This document shows positions 6,904-14,339 of a stretch of DNA of 48,085 nt, piece after piece. The stretch covers positions 2,415,786-2,463,870 of the forward strand of contig NZ_VJOK01000001.1 of NCBI RefSeq assembly GCF_013302895.1. Direction: 5' to 3'. The stretch comes from Streptomyces albus subsp. chlorinus. Lineage in GTDB: Bacteria > Actinomycetota > Actinomycetes > Streptomycetales > Streptomycetaceae. Numbering within the stretch: position 1 is the first letter of the stretch; every line of letters begins with the position of its first letter. The position numbers and the translations under genes were made by a program. The notes below the pieces were generated by a model. The model was not told the DNA's origin. It searched no databases and worked only from the letters and a program-made list of their open reading frames with translations.

Positions 6904-7737
6904 TCATGCACGGCAAGCGGCGGACCACTCGGTGAGCCGTGCCCTCAGGTCTTCGCCGAAGAGGGCGTACTCCTCGTACCCGGCGAACTCCTTCAGGTAC
7001 GCCTGAACATCTCGGCCGTCGCGGAGTACGAGACTTCCCGCCGTCGTCTCGATGGTGACCAACGCGGCGTCGTAGATGGTGAACGTACTCAGAGGGGTTC
7101 GGGGCGTCGGTGCTCCTACGGGGATCACCCCGATCTGAACGTTCGGGAGGTAGGACAGGGACGCCAGCCGGTCCATCTGCTCGGCCAGTGCCAGCGGGGC
7201 GACGACCGGCCAGCGAACCGCCTGCTCGGTCAGAACGAACGTGAACCGCTTCGAGGCGTCGTAGAGGACGGCTTGCCGTCCCAGCTTCCCCGCTACGGCC
7301 TTGCTCGTGTCGGCCGTCGAGTGAGCAAGGCTCGCCCGTACGTACTCCGGTGTTGCGAGCAGCCCGGTAACCATCGAGAGCAGGAAATAGCGCATCTGCG
7401 TAGAGGACGCTTCGAGTGACTTCAGCTCAGCCTGCCTCGTACCGAGCCCCTTGCGCCGAAGCTCTCGGAGGTTCCGCCACTCGGTGTTCGCCATCCTGGC
7501 AAGGGCAGAGACCTCGGCGACCAGTTCCGGCGGAGCGTCCAGCGCTCGCAAGATCTGCTCGACGTCGACCAGGGACGGCCGTGTCCGGCCGTTCTCGATG
7601 CGAGACACCTTCGACTGGGACATGTTGCAGCGCGCTGCGAGCCGGTCCCCTGAGAGGCCGGCTCGCTTTCGCAAGTCCCGAAGCAGAGAGGCGAGTTCGG
7701 AACCAGACTCGCCAAGCTGCTCAGCTTCGAACGTCAC
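6904..7737 (-). CDS. XRE-family regulator with DUF5753 domain
   Basis: A 277-aa protein. The N-terminal helix-turn-helix (about 13-68) contains LRDLRKRAGLSGDRLAAR, then CNMSQSKVSRIENGRTRPS, the classic XRE pattern. The long C-terminal part (from about 95, RRKGLGTRQAELKSLEASS onward) is a DUF5753 ligand/partner domain, as in the many Streptomyces regulators encoded next to small partner proteins. GTG 7737 overlaps the DUF6879 stop by 4 nt (GTGA), which fixes the start and implies coupled translation. It is the last gene of a three-gene overlapping operon. Likely role: transcription control of the element or of its own operon; inference. Confidence 0.88.
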   Translation of the reverse strand: MTFEAEQLGESGSELASLLRDLRKRAGLSGDRLAARCNMSQSKVSRIENGRTRPSLVDVEQILRALDAPPELVAEVSALARMANTEWRNLRELRRKGLGTRQAELKSLEASSTQMRYFLLSMVTGLLATPEYVRASLAHSTADTSKAVAGKLGRQAVLYDASKRFTFVLTEQAVRWPVVAPLALAEQMDRLASLSYLPNVQIGVIPVGAPTPRTPLSTFTIYDAALVTIETTAGSLVLRDGRDVQAYLKEFAGYEEYALFGEDLRARLTEWSAACRA

Positions 7738-8258
7738 TCCGTCACGCGCTCCGCGTACTCCAGGAAGGGAACCGACTCGGCAACGGCGATGCGCTGCCAC
7801 TCGATGAAAGGCGCAGGGTCACCCTCGTACAGCTCCCGGCTGATCTGCGTGCCGTCGCCCTCGTAGTGCATCAGGACGACCGTCGAGCGGTCGAACATCC
7901 AGAAGTCCCCGACTTCCGGCAACGGGTTCTCTCGCTCGGTCACGTCAAGGATGCGGATGTCCTCCCCAGCGAGCACGTGCGGGGCGTAATACCGGGAGAA
8001 CTCGAAGCGCAGGTACTCGGAGAGCGGTCGAGTCAGGACGTGCACTCGCCCCTTGCTCTTGCCCTCGCCGCGCAACCGCTTCAGGTCTTCCGTGTACGCG
8101 GACGAGTAGGCGTGCGGGTCGACGCGCTTGCCTGCCCGGAAGGCTTCGAGCTCTTCCGCCTCCTGCGGCACGAGGTACTGGGGCAGGGTCTCCAGCCGCC
8201 ACGCTTCGGACTGGAAGCCCCGGAGCATCGCCCGCCACTCGTCACCATCCAAGAGCAC
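7734..8258 (-). CDS. DUF6879 family protein
   Basis: A 174-aa protein beginning VLLDGDEWRAMLRGFQSEAWRL and continuing with LPQYLVPQEAEELEAFRAGK and a late GDFWMFDRSTVVLMHYEGDG. These are hallmarks of DUF6879, a Streptomyces family of unknown function encoded beside XRE/DUF5753 regulators. The GTG at 8258 overlaps the upstream orf68 by 17 nt, and the stop overlaps the XRE start by 4 nt. An ATG further upstream in frame would cover most of orf68, so I rejected it. No signal peptide or membrane segment is present. It probably acts with the XRE protein; what it does is not known. Confidence 0.8.
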   Translation of the reverse strand: MLLDGDEWRAMLRGFQSEAWRLETLPQYLVPQEAEELEAFRAGKRVDPHAYSSAYTEDLKRLRGEGKSKGRVHVLTRPLSEYLRFEFSRYYAPHVLAGEDIRILDVTERENPLPEVGDFWMFDRSTVVLMHYEGDGTQISRELYEGDPAPFIEWQRIAVAESVPFLEYAERVTE

Positions 8259-8448
8259 GAACGGCCTCCTGAAGAACGCTTTCGGGGATCTCCACGAGCC
8301 CTTCCCCCTGCGGGGGAGTGAAGGCGTCGGACACGTCGCCCTGAACCACGATGGAGCCGGAAGCGGTGCGGTAGACGTTCGGGCAGTCGTCCTCTCCACA
8401 CGTGCCGTTGCCGTTGCCAGTCAGCCGAGTCAGTTCTTCGCGTGCCAT
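8242..8448 (-). CDS. Small partner protein of the XRE/DUF6879 operon (orf68)
   Basis: A 68-aa protein: MAREELTRLTGNGNGTCGEDDC, then NVYRTASGSIVVQGDV and a final VEIPESVLQEAVRALGW. The CGEDDCPNVY segment, a β-strand-like VVQG and a C-terminal helix recur in small Streptomyces proteins encoded ahead of DUF6879/XRE pairs. ATG 8448 has an AAGGGGG ribosome site 6 nt upstream. It is the first gene of the overlapping operon. By analogy with other small partners of DUF5753 regulators, it may bind or antagonise the XRE protein; this is inference. Confidence 0.7.
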   Translation of the reverse strand: MAREELTRLTGNGNGTCGEDDCPNVYRTASGSIVVQGDVSDAFTPPQGEGLVEIPESVLQEAVRALGW

Positions 8449-8575
8449 GCGGAACCCCCTTGACTTGTCGGCCCGGGCGGGCCGCCTGAGAGGACCGTAC
8501 GGGGGCCGCTCGCGGCCGTCCATGCACAGACGTGACTCATGCACGTTGTCGCATAAACAGGACCCCACGAACGCC

Positions 8576-8611
8576 GAGAGGCGCCCGGACCAGATCGTCC
8601 GAACGCCTCTC
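8576..8611 (-). terminator. Terminator at right end of element
   Basis: GAGAGGCG (8576-8583) pairs with CGCCTCTC (8604-8611), with an inner CGGAC/GTCCG pair. It lies 5 nt after the orf62 stop, so it ends the host gene-orf62 transcript and insulates the orf68 operon. Confidence 0.65.
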
Positions 8612-8616
8612 TTCGT

Positions 8617-8805
8617 CTACACCCACTCGACCGCCGAGACGATGCCCGGGTCACGCCGAGGGGCGGGAAGCGGCGTGCGCCGCTCACGGCGGGGAGCCTG
8701 CTCGCGCTCCGTCGCGCCGAGCCCTCGGAGGGCTTCGATGCGGTCCGCCTCGGGTAACTCGGCAAGCGCCTCAGCCATCCGCTGGATGGCATCGCCGCTG
8801 GTCAC
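8617..8805 (-). CDS. Element ORF directly behind the host radical SAM gene (orf62)
   Basis: A 62-aa protein: VTSGDAIQRMAEALAELPEADRI, then EALRGLGATEREQAPRRERR and a Pro/Arg-rich end with SAVEWV. The first ~32 residues should form one or two amphipathic helices; the rest is basic. The GTG at 8805 begins 2 nt after the TAG of the host radical SAM gene and has no strong RBS of its own, so it is probably translated by coupling. It lies in element DNA, not in the original locus, and is followed by its own hairpin. I do not recognise the family. A regulator or recombination accessory factor is possible, without evidence. Confidence 0.55.
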   Translation of the reverse strand: MTSGDAIQRMAEALAELPEADRIEALRGLGATEREQAPRRERRTPLPAPRRDPGIVSAVEWV

Positions 8806-8807
8806 GG

Positions 8808-10733
8808 CTACTTCTTGACCGTGAGCGGGAGCAGCTTCTTGCCGGTGGGGCCGATTTGTATAGCCGTATCCATCTGCGGGCACACCCCGCAGTCGAAGCA
8901 GGGGTCCCAGCGGCAGTCGGGGACCTCGGTCTCGTCGAGGGCGTCCTGCCAGTCCTCCCACAGCCAGTCCTTGTCGAGGCCGGAGTCGAGGTGGTCCCAG
9001 GGGAGCACCTCCTCGTAGGAGCGCTCGCGGGTGGTGTACCAGTCGACGTCCACGCCCGTGCCGTCCAGCGCCTTGGCGGCGGACTCCATCCACAGGTCGT
9101 AGGAGAAGTACTCACGCCAGCCGTCGAAGCGCCCGCCGCGCTCGTACACCTCGCGGATGACCGCGCCGATCCGGCGGTCACCGCGCGAGAGCAGGCCCTC
9201 GACGATGCCGGGCTTGCCGTCGTGGTAGCGGAAACCGATGGAGCGGCCGTACTTCTTGTCACCGCGGATCTTGTCCCGCAGCTTGCCCAGCCGCGCGTCC
9301 GTCTCCTCCGCCGACAGCTGCGGCGCCCACTGGAACGGGGTGTGCGGCTTGGGGACGAAGCCGCCGATGGAGACGGTGCAGCGGATGTCGTTGGACTTCG
9401 CCACCTCGCGGCCCTTGGCGATGACACGGGTGGCCATGTCGGCGATCTGGAGGACGTCCTCGTCGGTCTCGGTGGGCAGCCCGCACATGAAGTAGAGCTT
9501 CACCTGCCGCCAGCCGTTGCCGTAGGCGGTGGCGACCGTGCGGATCAGGTCGTCCTCGGAGACCATCTTGTTGATGACCTTGCGGATGCGCTCGCTGCCG
9601 CCCTCGGGGGCGAAGGTGAGGCCGGAGCGGCGCCCGTTGCGGGTCAGCTCGTTGGCCAGGTCGATGTTGAAGGCGTCCACACGCGTGGAGGGCAGAGAGA
9701 GGCCGACCTTGTCCTCCTCGTAGCGGTCGGCCAGGCCCTTGGCGATGTCGCCGATCTCGCTGTGGTCGGCGGATGAGAGGGAGAGCAGGCCCACCTCTTC
9801 GAACCCGGTGTTCTTCAGGCCCTTGTCGACCATCTCTCCGATGCCGGTGATCGAGCGCTCCCGCACCGGGCGGGTGATCATGCCCGCCTGGCAGAAGCGG
9901 CAGCCGCGGGTGCAGCCGCGGAAGATCTCCACCGACATCCGCTCGTGCACCGTCTCCGCGAGCGGGACCAGCGGCTGCTTGGGGTAGGGCCACTCGTCCA
10001 GATCCATGACGGTGTGCTTGCTCACCCGCCACGGGACGCCGGAGCGGTTGGGCACGACGCGGGCGATCCGGCCGTCGGGCAGATACTCCACGTCGTAGAA
10101 GCGCGGCACGTACACGCCGCCGGTCTTGGCCAGGCGCAGCAGCAGCTCGTCCCGGCCGCCGGGGCGGCCCTCACGCTTCCAGGCCCGGATGATCTCGGTG
10201 ACCTCCAGGACGGCCTGCTCGCCGTCACCGATCACCGCCACGTCGATGAAGTCCGCGATCGGCTCCGGGTTGAAGGCCGCGTGGCCGCCGGCCATCACGA
10301 TCGGGTGGTCCTCGGTGCGGTCCCCCGCCTCCAGCGGGATGCCGGACAGGTCCAGGGCGGTGAGCAGGTTGGTGTAGCCCAGCTCGGTGGCGAAGGAGAC
10401 GCCCAGCACGTCGAAGGCGCCGACCGGGCGGTGCGCGTCCACGGTGAACTGCGGGACTCCGTGCCGGCGCATCAGCTTCTCCAGGTCCGGCCAGACGCTG
10501 TAGGTGCGCTCGGCCAGGACGCCCTCGCGCTCGTTGAGCACCTCGTAGAGGATCATGACGCCCTGGTTGGGCAGCCCGACCTCATAGGCGTCCGGGTACA
10601 TCAGCGCCCAGCGCACATCCGTCTCGTCCCATGGTTTCACCACGGAATTCAGCTCGCCGCCGACGTACTGGATCGGCTTCTGGACGTGCGGGAGGAGGGC
10701 CTCTAGCTGGGGGAAGACCGACTCGACGGGCAT
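8808..10733 (-). CDS. TIGR03960-type B12-binding radical SAM protein, 3' end replaced by element
   Basis: A 641-aa radical SAM enzyme. The N-terminal third is a cobalamin-binding-like domain (about 35-190). The Fe-S motif CTRGCRFC has Cys274, Cys278 and Cys281; the radical SAM barrel follows. A second Cys group (CFDCGVC) lies near the C-terminus. The family is TIGR03960; its substrate is unknown and it pairs with DUF2344. The ATG at 10733 has GGAG 4 nt upstream. The last ~20 codons come from the integrated element: the end is TVKK, while the displaced native tail at 3051-3124 ends SVVGK. Otherwise the protein is full length and should work. It is transcribed leftward, ahead of orf62. Confidence 0.92.
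   Translation of the reverse strand: MPVESVFPQLEALLPHVQKPIQYVGGELNSVVKPWDETDVRWALMYPDAYEVGLPNQGVMILYEVLNEREGVLAERTYSVWPDLEKLMRRHGVPQFTVDAHRPVGAFDVLGVSFATELGYTNLLTALDLSGIPLEAGDRTEDHPIVMAGGHAAFNPEPIADFIDVAVIGDGEQAVLEVTEIIRAWKREGRPGGRDELLLRLAKTGGVYVPRFYDVEYLPDGRIARVVPNRSGVPWRVSKHTVMDLDEWPYPKQPLVPLAETVHERMSVEIFRGCTRGCRFCQAGMITRPVRERSITGIGEMVDKGLKNTGFEEVGLLSLSSADHSEIGDIAKGLADRYEEDKVGLSLPSTRVDAFNIDLANELTRNGRRSGLTFAPEGGSERIRKVINKMVSEDDLIRTVATAYGNGWRQVKLYFMCGLPTETDEDVLQIADMATRVIAKGREVAKSNDIRCTVSIGGFVPKPHTPFQWAPQLSAEETDARLGKLRDKIRGDKKYGRSIGFRYHDGKPGIVEGLLSRGDRRIGAVIREVYERGGRFDGWREYFSYDLWMESAAKALDGTGVDVDWYTTRERSYEEVLPWDHLDSGLDKDWLWEDWQDALDETEVPDCRWDPCFDCGVCPQMDTAIQIGPTGKKLLPLTVKK
8828..8878. repeat. 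Right attachment-site repeat of the integrated element
   Basis: Direct-orientation partner of 3074-3124 (42 of 51 identical; identical core 8869-8878). This copy is element-derived 3' coding sequence joined to the host gene. Confidence 0.75.
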
Positions 10734-10750
10734 ATCTCCAGGCGCGCTTT

Positions 10751-10786
10751 CGTTCGGGGTTGCCCCCGGCCGCAGGCTGGGGGAGG
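10751..10786. repeat. Dispersed Streptomyces intergenic repeat
   Basis: A CCCCGGCC/GGCTGGGG hairpin with flanking GTTCGGGGTTG. I recognise this as a repeat type scattered in Streptomyces intergenic DNA, between the radical SAM and rodA genes here. Confidence 0.5.
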
Positions 10787-10860
10787 ACAGGGGCCGGTCG
10801 TCCAGAGTAACCGGTGCGGCCCCAACCCCTCGCCCCTCGCCCGGCCCCCGCCCGCGGCGC

Positions 10861-12060
10861 CTAGGCCGCTATCGGTTTCTGGGTGCGGATCGACTGCAGC
10901 AGCCCCACCGCGATCCAGACGGCGAACATGGACGTGCCGCCGTACGAGACGAAGGGCAGCGGCAGGCCGGCGACCGGCATGATGCCCAGCGTCATGCCGA
11001 TGTTCTCGAACGCCTGGAAGGCGAACCAGGCGATGACACCCGCCGCCACGACGGTGCTGTACAGCTCCGTGGACTCGCGTGCGATCCGGCAGGCCCGCCA
11101 GATGAGGACGCCGAGCAGGACGAGGATCAGCCCGCCCCCGACGAAGCCGAGCTCCTCCCCCGCGACGGTGAAGACGAAGTCCGTCTGCTGCTCGGGGACG
11201 AACTGCCCGGTGGTCTGGGTGCCCTGGAAGAGTCCCTTGCCGGTGAGGCCGCCGGAGCCGATGGCGATGCGGGCCTGGTTGGTGTTGTAGCCGACACCGG
11301 AGGGGTCGAGGGCGGGGTTGGCGAAGGCGGCGAAGCGGTTGATCTGGTACTCGTCGAGCAGCCCCAGCGCCCACACCAGCACCGCGCCCAGCGCCCCGGC
11401 CAGGCACAGGCCGATGATCCAGCGGTTGGAGGCCCCGGAGGACAGCAGGACCGCGAGGACGATCATGACCAGCACCATCACCGAGCCGAGGTCGGGCATC
11501 AGCAGGATGACCGCGATCGGCAGGGCCGCCAGGCCGAGGGCGTGCAGGACGGTGCGGTGGTCGGGGTGCTCCTGGTCGCCGGCGTCGACCTTGGCGGCGA
11601 GCAGCGTCGCCATGCCCAGGATCACCGTGATCTTGATGAACTCCGCGGGCTGCACGGTGAAGCCGCCGCCCAGGTTGAGCCAGGCGCGGGAGCCGTTGAT
11701 GGTGGCGCCGAGCGGGGTGAGCACGCAGACGGCGAGCAGGACGGTGACGGCGTAGAGCACGGGCACGGCGGTGCGCAGTCTGCGGTGGCCGAGCCAGACG
11801 GTGCCGGACATCAGCGCGATCCCGATGATCAGGCTGATGACGTGCCGCACCAGGAAGTACTGCGGGTCGCCCTGGTTCAGCTCGGTGCGGTTGCGGGTGG
11901 CGGAGTAGACCAGCAGCGAGCCGATCACCGCGAGCGCGGCGCCGGACAGCAGCATGATCCAGTCCATCCGCCAGACGAGGGAGTCGCGGGCGGTCAGCCG
12001 GTCCCACAGCGAGCGGTGGCGGGGCCCGTAGCCGCCGAGGGAGAAGGCGCGGGTGCTCAC
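10861..12060 (-). CDS. rodA: RodA/FtsW/SpoVE-family SEDS glycosyltransferase (RodA/Sfr)
   Basis: A 399-aa polytopic protein with about 10 membrane helices. It has the SEDS signatures LTPLGATINGSRAWLNLG, GGFTVQPAEFIK and, near the end, GIMPVAGLPLPFVSYGGTS. SEDS proteins polymerise peptidoglycan glycan strands together with a class B PBP. The partner here is the pbp2 gene directly upstream; its stop overlaps this GTG by 4 nt (GTGA at 12057-12060), which fixes the start. In Streptomyces this gene belongs to the mre cluster, which acts mainly in spore-wall synthesis. It is the last gene of the cluster. A conserved intergenic repeat follows. Confidence 0.93.
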   Translation of the reverse strand: MSTRAFSLGGYGPRHRSLWDRLTARDSLVWRMDWIMLLSGAALAVIGSLLVYSATRNRTELNQGDPQYFLVRHVISLIIGIALMSGTVWLGHRRLRTAVPVLYAVTVLLAVCVLTPLGATINGSRAWLNLGGGFTVQPAEFIKITVILGMATLLAAKVDAGDQEHPDHRTVLHALGLAALPIAVILLMPDLGSVMVLVMIVLAVLLSSGASNRWIIGLCLAGALGAVLVWALGLLDEYQINRFAAFANPALDPSGVGYNTNQARIAIGSGGLTGKGLFQGTQTTGQFVPEQQTDFVFTVAGEELGFVGGGLILVLLGVLIWRACRIARESTELYSTVVAAGVIAWFAFQAFENIGMTLGIMPVAGLPLPFVSYGGTSMFAVWIAVGLLQSIRTQKPIAA

Positions 12061-14339
12061 GGGCGCTCACCTCCCGCCAGCAGGCGCACGTCGTGTGCCT
12101 GCCGGGCCGAGTCGCGCTGCCGCTGTTGTCGTTCGCCCTCGTTGCGCGCGGCCTGGGCCTCGCGCCGGGTGTCGGGCGTCTCGGCCGGGGGTTCGGCGAC
12201 CCGGCGCTTGGTGCCGTCGTCGGCGGGACGCTTGTCGCGCGGGGCCACGATGGTGCCGTCCTTGGAGATCTTCGGCAGCTCGGTGTGCGGCTTGGGCAGC
12301 AGGGCCTTCTTCCGGTCGATGCCGCCGTCCTTGCCGACGCCGTACATCGCGTTGTAGATGTTGCGCACGGCCGGACCCGAGGCGCCGGAGCCGGTGCCGC
12401 CCTGGGAGATGGTCATGACGACGGTGAAGTCGTCGGTGTAGGTGGCCAGCCACGAGGTGGTCTGCTTGCCGGCGACCTCCGCGGTACCCGTCTTGGCCCG
12501 CAGCTTGATCTTGTCCTGGGGCCAGCCCGCCTCGCCGAACCGCCAGGCCGCCGACCCCCGGGTGGCCACGCCCTGGAGGGCCTTGTCCATCTGGCCGAGG
12601 GTCTTGCGGCTCAGCGGCAGTTTGCCGTGCGGGTGGGGCGCGATCTCGTCGACGGACTTGCCGTCGGGGCTGACGACCGCCTTGCCGATGGTGGGGTCGT
12701 AGAGGGTGCCGCCGTTGCCGAGCGCCGCGTAGACGGCCGCCATCTGGACCGGTGTGACGAGGGTGTCGCCCTGGCCGATGGAGTAGTTGATGCTGTCACC
12801 GGCCCGCATTTTCATGCCGGAGACGCAGTTCTCCTTGGCGATCCTCTCGGCGTAGCTGGGAGCGCCGCCGCCGTTCTTGGCCTGCTTGCACCAGGCGTCC
12901 TTGTTGGCCTCCCAGTAGTTCTTCTTCCACCGGCGGTCCGGGACGCGGCCGGAGACCTCGTTGGGCAGGTCGACGCCGGTCTTCTTGCCGAGGCCGAACT
13001 GGTGGGCGGTCTTGTAGAACCAGTCCTTGGCGCCCTTCTTCGGCATGTTCCCGCCGTCCTTCTTCCACTCCTTGTAGGCCAGGTCGTAGAAGACGGTGTC
13101 GCAGGAGACCTCCAGGGCGCGGCCGAGGTCGATGTTCCCGTACCCCTTGGACTCGAAGTTCTTGAAGACCTGCCCGCCCACCTCGTAGCTGGAGGAGCAG
13201 TCGTAGTTGCCGTCGAAGGGGTAGCCCGCCTTGACGGCGGCGCTGGTGGAGATGACCTTGAAGATGGAGCCGGGCGCCGCCAGCCCCTGGATGGAGCGGT
13301 TGAGCAGCGGATAGTTGGACTTCTTGCCGGTCAGCTTGGCGTACTCCTTGCCGGAGATGCCGCCGACCCAGGCGTTGGGGTCGTACTCCGGGTTGGAGGC
13401 CATGGCCACGACGCGGCCGGTCCTGTTCTCCATCACGACGACGGCGCCCGCGTCGGCCTTGTAGTTGCGGCCGGTGTTCTTGTCGAACTCCGTGCGCGCC
13501 TTCTTCATCGCCTGGTCCAGCTCCTTCTCGGCGACCGCCTGGACGCGGGCGTCGAGGGAGGTGACCAGGTTGGAGCCGGGCCGCGCCTTCTCGCTCTCCG
13601 CCTCGCCCATGACGCGGCCGAGGTTGTCCACCTCGTAGCGGGTGACGCCGGAGCTGCCGCGCAGCTTGCTGTCGTAGGTGCGCTCCAGCCCGGAGCGGCC
13701 GATCTCGTCGGAGGGCAGGAAGGGGGAGTCGGTGTCCTTGGCCTTCTCGATCTCCTCGTCGGTGACGGGCGAGAGGTAGCCGAGCGCCTGCGCGGTGTTG
13801 GCCCCGTACGGCGCCGGGTAGCGGCGGACGGCCTCCGGCTCGGCGGTGATGCCGGGGAAGTCCTCGGAGCGCTCGCGGATCTGCAGGGCCTGCTGCGGCT
13901 TGGCGTCGTCGGTGACGGGGATCGGCTGGTAGGGCGAGCCGTTCCAGCAGGGCTGGGGGGTCTTCGCGTCGCAGAGCCGGACCTTCTGCCGGACGGTCTC
14001 GGGCTTCATGCCCAGCACCTTGGCGAGCCGTTCGAGGACGGCCCTGCCCTCGTCGTCCTGCTTCATCAGCTCGGTCCGGGAGGCGGAGACCACCAGCCGG
14101 GTCTCGTTGTCGGCCAGCGGCATGCCGCGGGCGTCCAGGATGGAGCCGCGCACGGCGGGCTCGACGACCTGCTGGACGTGGTTGCCCCTGGCCTCCTTCT
14201 GGTACTCGTCCCCGTTGCGGATCTGGAGGTACCACAGCCGCCCGCCGAGCGTCAGCAGCAGCGAGACCACCAGGATCTGGATGGCGATCAGCCGGATGGT
14301 GACGCGGGAGGAGCGGCCGGTCTCAGGAATGTTGGTCAC
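12057..14339 (-). CDS. pbp2: Class B penicillin-binding protein 2 (transpeptidase)
   Basis: A 760-aa class B PBP: a short cytoplasmic tail, one membrane anchor (about 13-35), a PBP dimer/pedestal domain (about 55-250) and a transpeptidase domain. Catalytic motifs are SIFK (Ser358-Lys361), SCD (412-414, the SxD form usual for PBP2) and KTG (616-618). The C-terminal ~70 residues are charged and probably unstructured. It cross-links peptidoglycan on the outer face of the membrane, paired with RodA. The GTG at 14339 overlaps the mreD stop, and its own stop overlaps rodA. The large ORF on the opposite strand is a shadow. Confidence 0.94.
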   Translation of the reverse strand: MTNIPETGRSSRVTIRLIAIQILVVSLLLTLGGRLWYLQIRNGDEYQKEARGNHVQQVVEPAVRGSILDARGMPLADNETRLVVSASRTELMKQDDEGRAVLERLAKVLGMKPETVRQKVRLCDAKTPQPCWNGSPYQPIPVTDDAKPQQALQIRERSEDFPGITAEPEAVRRYPAPYGANTAQALGYLSPVTDEEIEKAKDTDSPFLPSDEIGRSGLERTYDSKLRGSSGVTRYEVDNLGRVMGEAESEKARPGSNLVTSLDARVQAVAEKELDQAMKKARTEFDKNTGRNYKADAGAVVVMENRTGRVVAMASNPEYDPNAWVGGISGKEYAKLTGKKSNYPLLNRSIQGLAAPGSIFKVISTSAAVKAGYPFDGNYDCSSSYEVGGQVFKNFESKGYGNIDLGRALEVSCDTVFYDLAYKEWKKDGGNMPKKGAKDWFYKTAHQFGLGKKTGVDLPNEVSGRVPDRRWKKNYWEANKDAWCKQAKNGGGAPSYAERIAKENCVSGMKMRAGDSINYSIGQGDTLVTPVQMAAVYAALGNGGTLYDPTIGKAVVSPDGKSVDEIAPHPHGKLPLSRKTLGQMDKALQGVATRGSAAWRFGEAGWPQDKIKLRAKTGTAEVAGKQTTSWLATYTDDFTVVMTISQGGTGSGASGPAVRNIYNAMYGVGKDGGIDRKKALLPKPHTELPKISKDGTIVAPRDKRPADDGTKRRVAEPPAETPDTRREAQAARNEGERQQRQRDSARQAHDVRLLAGGERP

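Larger units (their letters stand above)
3115..8878. mobile_element. Integrated serine-integrase element in the 3' end of a radical SAM gene
   Basis: The boundaries are the 10-bp identical cores at 3115-3124 and 8869-8878, inside a 51-nt imperfect direct repeat. The insert is about 5.75 kb. It holds a large serine integrase just inside the left end, a winged-helix-like gene, a small serine recombinase, two small Cys-containing genes, an XRE-DUF6879-orf68 operon and a 62-aa ORF at the right end. The right-end DNA provides a new C-terminus for the host gene. No TraB/FtsK-like transfer gene, relaxase or phage structural gene is visible. It is therefore best described as a small integrative island, perhaps mobilised by another element. 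Functionality is unknown. Confidence 0.8.

Noticed and set aside
3115..8878. Island as an intact prophage or conjugative AICE
   Set aside because: No capsid, terminase, lysis, TraB/FtsK or relaxase gene is visible in 5.75 kb.
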